A DNA stretch of 15,603 nucleotides from NCBI GenBank assembly GCA_002887195.1, contig PJAB01001298.1, positions 1 through 15,603 on the forward strand. Direction: 5' to 3'. This document shows, piece by piece, positions 1 through 6,842 of the stretch. This DNA is from Chrysochromulina parva. Its lineage: Eukaryota; Haptophyta; Prymnesiales; Chrysochromulinaceae. A model generated the notes under the pieces. It ran no database searches and was not told where the DNA came from. It saw only the letters and a program-made list of their open reading frames with translations. The position numbers and the translations under genes were made by a program. Numbering within the stretch: position 1 is the stretch's first letter; each line of letters opens with the position of its first letter.

Positions 1-45
1 ATCAAGAGGTCATCAGAGGTCATCAGAGGTCATCAGATCTCTCGA
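1..45 (-). repeat. 10-bp tandem repeat, probably start of the next intron
   Basis: On the minus strand, TGATGACCTC is repeated at the left edge, the same kind of decamer filler seen in this gene's other introns. The exon 130→ therefore probably ends near position 45. No clear GT donor is visible, so the boundary is left open. Confidence 0.4.
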
Positions 46-3000
46 CAGCTCGCGCACCGAACGCTCCACAGTGCCCCTCAGCGCCTTGACCTTCTGCGCA
101 TCGTGCTGACGACTCAAGCTCGCGGCTCGGCTGGACGAGAGCCACGTGGCAGAGGGTCCTCAGCGGTCATCAGGAGCAATCAGGGGCAATCCGCGGCAAT
201 CAGCGCACCTGGACGAGAGCCACGTGGCAGAGGGTCATCAGCGGTCATCAGGAGAGGAGCGATCAGCGGCAATCAGCGCACCTGGATGAGAGCCACGTGG
301 CACGTGGGCGCGGGTGCGTGAAGCGCTGCAACGGGTGCGGCGGCCGTCCCGATGCGGACACGTCGAAGAGGATGAGCGTCGAGGTCGCGTCGGCGACGAG
401 GAGGAGTCGTCGACGCGACGCCAGGCTGTACTGCTCACTCAGGTGCAAGTTCGCGCCGCTGGACGAGCCCTGCGGTTCGTCAGGCGCCGTGCTGGGCGGC
501 GGCTTGGTGGCGATGGTGGACGTTCCCATCGCGGGCGCCGTCGCGGGCGCAATCGCGGGCGGACTGGAGAGGAAAGCGAGCGCGGTCACCTCCGCCATCT
601 TGATCTTGGTCGCGGGGCAGTGGATGCGTACCTGATGAGGGAGGCACTCAGCATGCACTCAGGGAGGCACTCAGCGGGAGCGTCGAGCACCTAATGAGGG
701 ATGCAATCAGCATGCAATCAGCATGCACTCACCGTCGAGGAGTCGAACATGCGATGATGAGGGAGGCCATCAGCATGCAATCACTGGAGACGCACCGTCG
801 AGGAGTCAAACATGCGATGCACCGCCAGCACGCCCTCGCCCTCGGTGACGCCGGCGACGGCGATCAGCGATGAGATGGAGCATGAGGCCACACAGACGCT
901 CTCCCCAATGGCGCGGTGCCGCAGGGTCGCGAGGTTCTTGCCTTCGTGCGCGGAGATGACGTTGAGATTGCCATCCGAGGAGAGCGAAAGCACGAGCGTG
1001 CCATGGCGATGGAGGTCCGGATCCTTTCGAGTTCCGTCAGAGGTGAGGATGGCCCCCGTACCTGATGAGGAAGGCAATCAGCATGCACTCAGAGGTCCGG
1101 ATCCTTTCGAGTTCCGTCCATTGTGAGGAGTTCGTCAATTGTGAGGATGGCCCCGTACCCCAGCTCGTGAGCATGCTCATGGCGACGAGCTCAGTGCTGT
1201 GACAGAGCCCAAGCCTGCGCAAGACCTGCACGGACGACTCTGACAAGATGAGCTGCACGATCTCGCCGCCGAGCGAACCGACGAACGCCGTCCGCTCCGT
1301 CCGATCGAGCGCGAGCACCTGATGAGGGAGACCATCAGAGATGCAATGAGGGAGGCCATCAGCATGCAATCCGTCCGATCGAGCGCGAGCACCTGATGAG
1401 GCAGGCCATCAGAGATGCAATCAGGAAGCGCACGCACCGAGAGATCGGCAGGGCACACATCCATCGCGCCCGCGAGGGGGGCGCCGCTGATGGCGTCGAA
1501 TGTGTTCACGTCGCGACCACTAATGGTGACAAGCCGTCCCAAGCGCCTGCAAATGGCTACAGCTACAGCCGGGCGCGATGACTGTGCGCCGAGTGGCTTC
1601 GGTGCGTCCGCATCGGCGGCGCCGCCTTCCGTGCCGTCGCCGCCGTCCTTGGCGCCATCAGCAAGGCCAAGCGCCGTCCCGAGCGCACGCTCTCGAAGCT
1701 CTTCTAGGGACGGCTGACGAAACTTGAGGAGGGAGAGCGAGCCTAATGAAGGTGGCAATTGGAATCGCTTAGAGGCAATTGGAGGCGGTCAGACCGCAAT
1801 CAGAGTCCATCAGAGAGAGTCCATCAGAGTCCATCAGAGTCATCCCATCAGAGTCCATTTGAGTCCATCAGAGTCCATTTGAGTCCATCTGTGGCCATCA
1901 GAGTCCATCAGAGTCCATCAGAGTCCATCAGAGTCCATCAGAGTCCATCAGAGTCATCCCATCAGAGGGTAATCCGATGCACTCAGACACCATCAGAGGC
2001 AATCAGAGGTACTCAGAGGCACTCAGAGGCAAGCACACACCCGCGGCCGCACAGAGCAGCGAGCCGTCGACGAGGAGCGTGTGATGCAACGTGGGCGACA
2101 CGCCGCGAGGAAGGATGCCTGAAAGTAGCGGGTAGAGGGTCATCAGGGCGCTCATTAAGGCGCTCATTTGGGTAATTCGGGCGGCGCGGCGCGAGGGAGC
2201 ATGCCTGAAGGTACCAGCTGGAGGGTCTGTAGGAGCTCGTGGCAAGTCGAGTCAAAGACCCGTACATGCCCCCCTGTGTCAGATGTGACCAAGAGGCCGG
2301 GCATCGTGGCACAGATGCCCTGGATTGGATCAGAGGGTCATCAGCGGTCGTCAGCGGTCATCAGCGGTCATCATGGGCAATCATCGGCAATCAGCGGCAA
2401 TCAGCGCACCTGGATTGGATCAGAGGGTCATCAGCGGTCGTCAGCGGTCATCAGCGGTCATCATGGGCAATCAGAGGCAATCAGCGGCAATCAGCGGCAA
2501 TCAGCGCACCTGGATTGGATCAGTAGCTTCCGCGAGGGTCGCCACCCTCTCGCACAGCAAGGGGTTATACACCGTGACTCGGCGGCCAACAGCCATCAGC
2601 ACATGATTGCGCTCGTCACCTGATGAGGGAGGCCATCAGAGATGCCATCAGAGATGCCATCGGAATCGGCGGCCATCAGCACGTGATTGCGCTCGCAATC
2701 AGAGCGCTCCGCACAATACGCGAGCGCCGAGATTCGCCGCGCGCCCTTCTCCTTCTCGCCCAGCCAGGCGCCCTGCAACGCTTTGTTCCCAAAGGGGGAG
2801 GCCTTCGAAGGTGAGCTCTTGTCACCCTTGAGCGCCGTGTTGGGCGCATCGGAGGCTGACGAGGTGAGCCCTGAGTCAAGGAGCCACAAGCGGCACGTGC
2901 CGTCCGCGGACGAAGAGCAGACCCATTCCAAATTAGGGAGCGAGACGAGACCGGTGACGCCGGCCGAGTGCGCCTGGAACGTTTGAGTGAGGGGCCAAGG

Positions 3001-4226
3001 CCAGCTGCTCAGAGTCCACGTGTACACGTGGCCGTCGGCCGCGCCGCCCCACAACAAAGGGGTACCACCGGCACGCCGGGAGGCCAAGAGCGCCGTGATG
3101 GGCGCGGGCGTGCCGAGTTGGACGACCTCATCCGCGGAGAACTTGGTGTTGCGTCCGCCGCCGGGCGGCGCAGAGAGGACCACGAGGGTGAGGGCGCGTG
3201 TGGACGAGCCGATGACAATCGTCAGGCCTGATGAGGGAGGCCATCAGTGGAAGATGAATGAGGTAATTGGTGGTCAGCAATCACAATCCATGCCAATCAG
3301 CATGCAATCAGCGGTGCAATCACCCGTGGTAATGGCCCCGACAGAGGTCTCACATGCAATCAACATGCAATCAGCATGCAATCAGCGGTGCAATCACCCG
3401 TGGTAATGGCCCCGATAGAGGTCTCACGAGTCGGGTAGCGTAGCGTCGGCACGATCGCAACGCTCGATGGCAGTGGACCACGCTCTTGCAGCACGTTCAG
3501 ACAGCTAAGTAGGTGGGTGCTCGTCTGCTCGCCGGCGCCGCCGCTCATCGTCCAGAGCGAGAGCCGGTAGTCGGGGCTGTCGGCGTTCTCCTCACACACG
3601 AGGAATCGCGAGACCGGCTTCGGCAGGAAATGGATCGCGAGATCAGGCGAGATCACGAGTCCACCCTCCGCGGGGCGCTTCTTGCTGAACATGGCGGCCT
3701 TGGGCTTGGCTTTCGAGATTAAGTTGCTGCCGTCGACGATGACGCGCGAGCGTACCAGGCGTGCGTCCGAGGCGAGGCGCGGCGGCGGACCGGCGGCGAG
3801 CGTCGCCGCGACCAGCGCCTGCGAGAACGCAGTCCACGAGATGCGCGTCTTGTCGCCTTGCAGGACCGTCGCCTCCTCATAGAGCTCCGCCGTGCCGGTG
3901 AGAAGCTCGTTCTGCGACCGCTGCGAGAGCTCCGCGTGCTGACCCAGATGGCGCGAGACGAGGTATGCAAACTCCACGCGCGTCAGCTCCGGCCCCACGA
4001 GATGCCAATCGTGCTTGAGCTCTGCCGGGTTCGCTCCCAACGCCGCCGCGAGAGCCGCCGACGCGGGCGTGCTGCTCGCGAGCAGCTCTGCCTGCATCGA
4101 GCAGCTTTTCCAAGTCGAACTGAGGGCCGTCGCGAGGCGCCAAGTGGGCGACAGACGGGGCGACCGCAGAGCTCCGAAGCCAGGAAGCGAAACGGGTGCT
4201 GTGAAAACGATATTAACTTTGATCAT
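1..4226 (-). CDS. WD40-repeat protein with EF-hand-like N-terminus, 3' end beyond left edge
   Basis: Modelled exons (minus strand): 4226–3398, 3227–2715, 2619–2510, 2319–2205, 2118–2041, 1742–1438, 1318–1159, 1061–796, 631–282 and 130 to the left edge. Every junction keeps phase, giving about 950 residues. The N-terminal part (LKHDWHLVGPELTRVEF, then GDKTRISWTAFSQAL) resembles degenerate EF-hand helices without a full calcium loop. From about residue 290 the protein shows beta-propeller strands: GGAADGHVYTW, SSSADGTCRLWLLDSG, TSDTGGHVRVFDS, FVGSLGGEIVQL, SLSSDGNLNVIS and LLLVADATSTLILFDVS. The last visible exon (SRQHDAQKVKALRGTVERSV) looks like a charged helix. WD40 propellers are protein-interaction scaffolds. 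EF-hand plus WD40 recalls the WDR49/WDR64 type of ciliary protein, but that is only an architectural guess. The start is uncertain: ATG 4226 has a purine at −3, and ATG 4097 is the alternative. The gene begins only about 50 bp after the dioxygenase stop on the same strand. Confidence 0.78.
131..281 (-). repeat. WD40-gene intron made of two GT…AG units
   Basis: The intron splits into two abutting units, 281–209 (73 bp) and 208–131 (78 bp). Each begins GTGCGCTGATTGCCG and ends in a copy of the upstream exon end, GTGGCTCTCRTCCAG, so this end appears three times. The filler is TGATTGCCSC and TGATGACCGC decamers. Splicing 282 to 130 is phase 2 and continues the frame. Confidence 0.75.
632..795 (-). 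repeat. WD40-gene intron, CTGATGGCCTCCCTCATCAG family
   Basis: Donor GTGCGTCTCC at 795 resembles the downstream exon start GTACGCATCC. The intron also holds a copy of the upstream exon end (plus 733–754, matching 796–819 with one mismatch), followed by its own GTGAGT. There are internal acceptor-like ends CTCATTAG and CTCATCAG. Phase 0 joins DSST to VRIHCPATK. Confidence 0.72.
1062..1158 (-). repeat. WD40-gene intron carrying a copy of the downstream exon start
   Basis: The intron opens with GTACGGGGCCATCCTCAC and later GGAACTCGAAAGGATCC, closely matching the first ~50 bp of the downstream exon. It ends with a short GCATGCTGATTGCC segment and CTCATCAG. The phase 1 join gives SWGTGAILTSDG. 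Confidence 0.75.
1319..1437 (-). repeat. WD40-gene intron, two tandem GT…AG units
   Basis: The units are 1437–1393 (45 bp) and 1392–1319 (74 bp). The second opens with GTGCTCGCGCTCGATCGG, an exact copy of the start of exon 1318→. Both units end CATCAG. The phase 0 join gives CPADLS then VLALDRTERTAFVGS. Confidence 0.75.
1743..2040 (-). repeat. WD40-gene intron with long 10-bp tandem array
   Basis: Donor GTGTGTGC at 2040; acceptor CTTCATTAG at 1743; phase 1 joins CAAA-G to SLSLLKF. The core (about 1795–1970) is a tandem TGATGGACTC decamer, seen as GAGTCCATCA on plus, with scattered TTTGAG variants. Related TGAGTGCCTC units flank it. At 298 bp it is the longest intron in the window, and it contains no gene. 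Confidence 0.65.
2119..2204 (-). repeat. WD40-gene intron, probable GC–AG splice sites
   Basis: The upstream exon ends CTTCAG at 2205 and the intron begins GCATGCTCCCTCGCG. It ends CTTTCAG at 2119, and the next exon begins GCATCCTTCCTCGCG. The phase 1 join gives VPS-G-ILPRGVSP. The nearby GT donor at 2214 does not keep the frame with this acceptor. Intron start and exon start are copies of each other. Confidence 0.55.
2320..2509 (-). repeat. WD40-gene intron, two tandem GT…AG units
   Basis: The units are 2509–2410 (100 bp) and 2409–2320 (90 bp). Each starts GTGCGCTGATTGCCG and ends GATCCAATCCAG, a copy of the upstream exon end (DPIQ). The filler is CTGATTGCCG/CTGATGACCG decamers. Phase 0 joins ATDPIQ to GICATMPGLLV. 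Confidence 0.78.
2620..2714 (-). repeat. WD40-gene intron with copied exon edge
   Basis: It starts GTGCGGAGCGC and includes GAGCGCAATCACGTGCTGAT. The downstream exon starts GTGACGAGCGC and reads on as GAGCGCAATCATGTGCTGAT. It ends with two GATGGCATCTCT units and CCTCCCTCATCAG. The phase 1 join gives LAYC-DERNHVLMAVG. Confidence 0.7.
3228..3397 (-). repeat. WD40-gene intron with 43-bp duplication of the exon 1 boundary
   Basis: Plus 3385–3427, which spans the exon 1/intron boundary, is repeated at 3311–3353 with one mismatch in 43 bp (period 74 bp). The intron ends with the CTCATCAG acceptor. The phase 1 join gives GAITT-G-LTIVIGSS. Confidence 0.72.
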
Positions 4227-4276
4227 AACTTTTACACGCCTGCCTGCCTGGTGCTGTTGCTGTTCAACGGCACCAC

Positions 4277-5498
4277 TCAGCCGCTGCCAGCGGCGGCCAG
4301 GATGGCCGCCCACTCGGCCCGCACGTCTTCATGTTGGGCGCCGTGCTGGGCGCCCCACATGATGCCCTCGGCCTGCCCCTGCGCCTGCCCCTGAGCCTCG
4401 CTGGCGAAGCCATGGCCGTCTGCCGCACTCGGCGCTCGCAGCGGCACGGGCCAGATAAACTGCTGCACGATGAGCTTCTCATCCAGAGCTGGCTCGCTCT
4501 CGTGCATCGTGCGCGGATCTGGCACGCATCCGAACTCTTGGCGTGTGCTCGGAAAGTGCAAGATCGCCGTCCCCTTGATCGGCTTGATGTTGAGCTCCTT
4601 GATGTTCAACTCCGACGCGGGCTCTCGAAAGGCCGGCGCGGTCGCAGGCAGCTCGTTCACGCTGGTCGAACCCTGTGGTTCGTCAGGCGCCGTGATGGGC
4701 GCGGTCGCAGGCGGCTCGGCTGTCCCTGGTACGGAAGAAGCATCGGCGCCGTGATGGGCACGGAATTCGTGAGGAAGCGCCGTGATGGGCACGGAAGAAG
4801 CATCGGCGGCGTCCGCGGCCGCAGCGAGTGCCTCGATCGACTGCGTGAAGACAGCGCCGCCAGGCATGGATCCGGAGCCGTCGAGCCACCGGAAGCGCGT
4901 ACCTGTGGGGAGAGGATGGCGCCGTGGTGAGCCCTCGCATGCCGCCCTCGCATGCCGCCCTCGCATGCCGCCCTCCGCATGCCGAGCTGTGGAGCCAACG
5001 GAAGCGCGTACGTCCGCCTCGGTCCACGTCATTGAGGTAGAGGAAGAGGGTGACGAAGCGGCTCGGCCAGCTGCACGGCGCCTGCACGCCGTCCTCGTCG
5101 ACGCCGGCGAGGCGCGCGGCGTAAGCCCACATCTTCTCGTTGAGGAAGGAGGCGTCGATGTGCTTCCGAAAGTACTCGCCCGCAGCGTAGCGGGTCAGCT
5201 TGGTTGGTTCCAGCTGCTCGAGCGATGCGATGTTGGTAGCCTGAGCGATGCGCTCGCGCAGCCATCGCACCTCTAGCTCGTCCGGAAACACGGTCGTCGA
5301 CGTACGTAGGGCCTCCTGACCAGGAGCAGTCGCGGATGGGCGCGCTCGGCCGTGCGAGCGCGCGTAGAGCTGCGCCAGGCCGTCGCACTCGTCGTCGCTG
5401 GCAAAGTGATCGATGGCAATTATGTCTGGATCGCGATGCAAATGCCGCACGCCTGGATAGTCAAGATTCGGCACGTGAAAGAGATGGGTGATCGGCAT
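4277..5498 (-). CDS. prolyl 4-hydroxylase-type 2-oxoglutarate/Fe(II) dioxygenase
   Basis: Exons 5498–5012 and 4902–4277 join in phase 1 and encode 370 residues. The family hydroxylates prolyl residues using Fe(II), 2-oxoglutarate and O2. Visible signatures are LRTSTTVFPD (64–73), then YAAGEYFRKHID, where H113 and D115 are the first two iron ligands, RFVTLFLYLNDVDRGG (147–162), and H296 with K305 in MHESEPALDEK as third ligand and likely 2-oxoglutarate anchor. The catalytic set is therefore complete. Between GGRTRFRWLDGSG and IKGTAILHFPS lies an unusually long Ala/Pro-rich insertion of roughly 80 residues, partly built from repeats also found elsewhere in the window. The tail is QGQAQGQ/AQHGAQH-rich. 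No signal peptide is obvious. ATG 5498 has AAA before it and starts the conserved frame. The exact substrate (collagen-like, cell-wall or other protein) cannot be told. Confidence 0.88.
4635..4717 (-). repeat. in-frame 63-bp duplication inside the dioxygenase insertion
   Basis: GGCGCGGTCGCAGG… occurs at 4635–4654 and again at 4698–4717 (19 of 20 identical) around a 43-bp insert. The 63-bp period preserves the frame (ELPATAP and EPPATAP). The insert carries the CCTGTGGTTCGTCAGGCGCC word shared with the WD40 gene near 461–498. Confidence 0.7.
4903..5011 (-). repeat. dioxygenase intron, GGCATGCAAGTG-type repeat family
   Basis: The intron starts GTACGCGCTTCCGTTGGCTC and exon 2 starts GTACGCGCTTCCGGTGGCTC, so the intron head copies the exon head (one mismatch in 20). 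Inside are repeated GGCATGCGAGGGC units, then CTCACCACGGCGCC and the acceptor CTCTCCCCACAG. The plus-strand EF-hand gene uses the same tail. Phase 1. Confidence 0.82.
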
Positions 5499-5510
5499 TT
5501 TCGAAAATGC
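5495..5510. promoter_or_regulatory. 16-bp perfect palindrome over the dioxygenase start codon
   Basis: GCATTTTCGAAAATGC is its own reverse complement. The dioxygenase ATG (5498–5496, minus) lies in one arm. It may simply be a favourable AAAATG context that happens to be mirrored, or a dyad binding site. Confidence 0.4.
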
Positions 5511-5990
5511 TTTAGAGCATCGCCCGAGTGATACTTGGCGTATAGCTCGCTTGCCCGCGCCGCTGGGCGCGCCCCCACCTTCTGGCCACCTTCAACACGG
5601 CCGAGGCTTGCAGCGGCAACCAGCGAGATCGTGTTTCGTATTGAAGTCCGCAAGCGGTGAGTACATGTAACGTCAGTTTCCTGAAATCTTCTGCGATGAA
5701 TGATCAATTTCTGACGAAACAGGTTGCCCGGATTATCGTCATTCTGCTCTTCTGTGGAACTTCGTCCAAGGGCCCTTGCTTCGTCGCGGGCCTTCGATTT
5801 GAAATCGCCGACGACGATGCCGGCCAGCAAGGGAGAATGGTGTGCCGCCGCGTGGGGGCCTTCGGTCCCCATACCCCTCCTCCTACCAACTCATTGCCGG
5901 CCACTACAGACACCTGCCGTTGAGTGTTGGATCTCCATGCTCGGCACTGTCTTGCCCGCATCACCGACCGAACCGCAATCCTGTGACCAG
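5499..5990. other. divergent spacer and probable 5' exon/promoter region
   Basis: This stretch lies between the minus-strand dioxygenase and the plus-strand small gene. It is less GC-rich than its surroundings around 5640–5760. It has no repeat family, no convincing conserved frame and no TATA box that can be assigned. Promoters for both genes and a missing first exon of the plus-strand gene are expected here. ORFs across it on either strand lack family motifs. Confidence 0.4.
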
Positions 5991-6456
5991 GTCTTCTTTG
6001 AATGATCTGGAGCCCGAGGATCTGCAGACAATCACCTTTAGCAAGAAGCCCTCGGTTACCACTCGCCGCGCTGCCGCCGCCACCAGCACGTCCGCCTCCG
6101 TCAAGAAGGCGCCGGCTCCCAAGGCTGACAAGCCGAGCAGCCCGATCAAGAAGATCGCAAAGAAGCGGCCAGTGCGCTCGGCCGGCCTCATGAAGAATGA
6201 GAACGACGCGCCACAGGAGGTGCTGCCGGAGATCACCTCGCCGTTCAACGTCACGAAGCATGCGAGCGAGAACCCGTTTGCAGTGCTTGCGGAGATGAAC
6301 GAGCGTGAGGAGGCGGGCTCAGTGTTGGCGGAGCAGGCACAACCGATGGCGGAGCTGGCACAACCGATGGCGGAGAAGGCGGCGACGAAGAAGCCATCCT
6401 TCTTCGGCATGTTCATCAACTTTTTCGCCAAGAAGACGGTGACGAAGTCTGCCTAA
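5991..6456 (+). CDS. small Lys/Ala-rich hypothetical protein, 5' end unresolved
   Basis: The reading frame is credible from about SLNDLEPEDLQTITFSKK to the double stop TAATAG at 6454–6459, roughly 150 residues. It is basic and Ser/Ala/Lys-rich (VKKAPAPKADKPSS, KKIAKKRP), then acidic (NENDAPQEVLPE), then ENPFAVLAEMNEREE. A tandem duplication follows: GCACAACCGATGGCGGAG occurs twice around 6336–6375. The protein ends with a short hydrophobic/basic tail, FFGMFINFFAKK. The first in-frame ATG is 6190, so the upstream part needs a spliced 5' exon. CCAG at 5987–5990 is a possible acceptor (phase 2). Alternatively translation begins at 6190 (about 88 residues). I do not recognise the family. The composition suggests a disordered, possibly nucleic-acid-associated or membrane-contacting protein, but that is speculation. 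Confidence 0.5.
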
Positions 6457-6842
6457 TAGGGGAAGGAGCTGCCCAAGATCCGGCACGGCGCGCGCTCTCT
6501 CGCAGCAGCGGCAGGCACAGACATCGAAGCAATAGCAGCAATAGCAGCGGCAGCAGCAGCCATTCGTACAGCAGCGAAGTGCATGACACACGGGGTTTGG
6601 GCAGTCGCAGCATGGCTAAGGTCGGGATGTACTATCGGGATGTACTCGACGGTCTCGTGTAGCGAGCTCTACTCTGCGCGACGGCAGCATGGGGCATGCG
6701 CTCCCTGTTTTCTGATCTGTGCTGTATGGTACATGTACCATGTACAGGTGTATAGGCGCTTGCACGCGCGGTGGAGTGCTGCGTTTGGAAGTATCCGGAT
6801 TCGATATCCGGATATGACCTACTTCACGCAAAAGGGCGCCGT
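6457..6842 (+). promoter_or_regulatory. spacer and probable promoter/5' UTR of the EF-hand gene
   Basis: The stretch holds an AGCAAT/AGCAGC microsatellite (about 6523–6562) and a 13-bp direct repeat containing TCGGGATGTACT (6622 and 6635). It also has the 16-bp perfect palindrome ATGGTACATGTACCAT (6726–6741) and a doubled ATCCGGAT element at 6792–6814, about 30 bp before ATG 6843. No coding frame is credible here. The palindromes are candidate transcription-factor dyads. Confidence 0.45.

Noticed and set aside
1795..1970. CRISPR-like array of regularly spaced repeats
   Set aside because: The GAGTCCATCA units abut with no unique spacers and lie in a phase-consistent intron of a eukaryotic gene.
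4227..4313. Longer N-terminus of the WD40 protein starting at 4313
   Set aside because: The codon at 4313 is GTG and the stretch overlaps the dioxygenase stop; 4226 or 4097 is preferred.
5420..5872. Minus-strand ORF upstream of the dioxygenase
   Set aside because: It reads a different frame through the dioxygenase's start, lacks motifs and has no credible splice link to it.
6319..6591. Cys-rich minus-strand ORF (metallothionein-like look)
   Set aside because: The cysteines come from reverse reading of the AGCAGC/AGCAAT microsatellite; part overlaps the credible plus-strand exon.
6771..6842. Upstream extension of the EF-hand protein
   Set aside because: The extension begins at GTG, not ATG, and covers the palindromic promoter-like segment; the first in-frame ATG is 6843.
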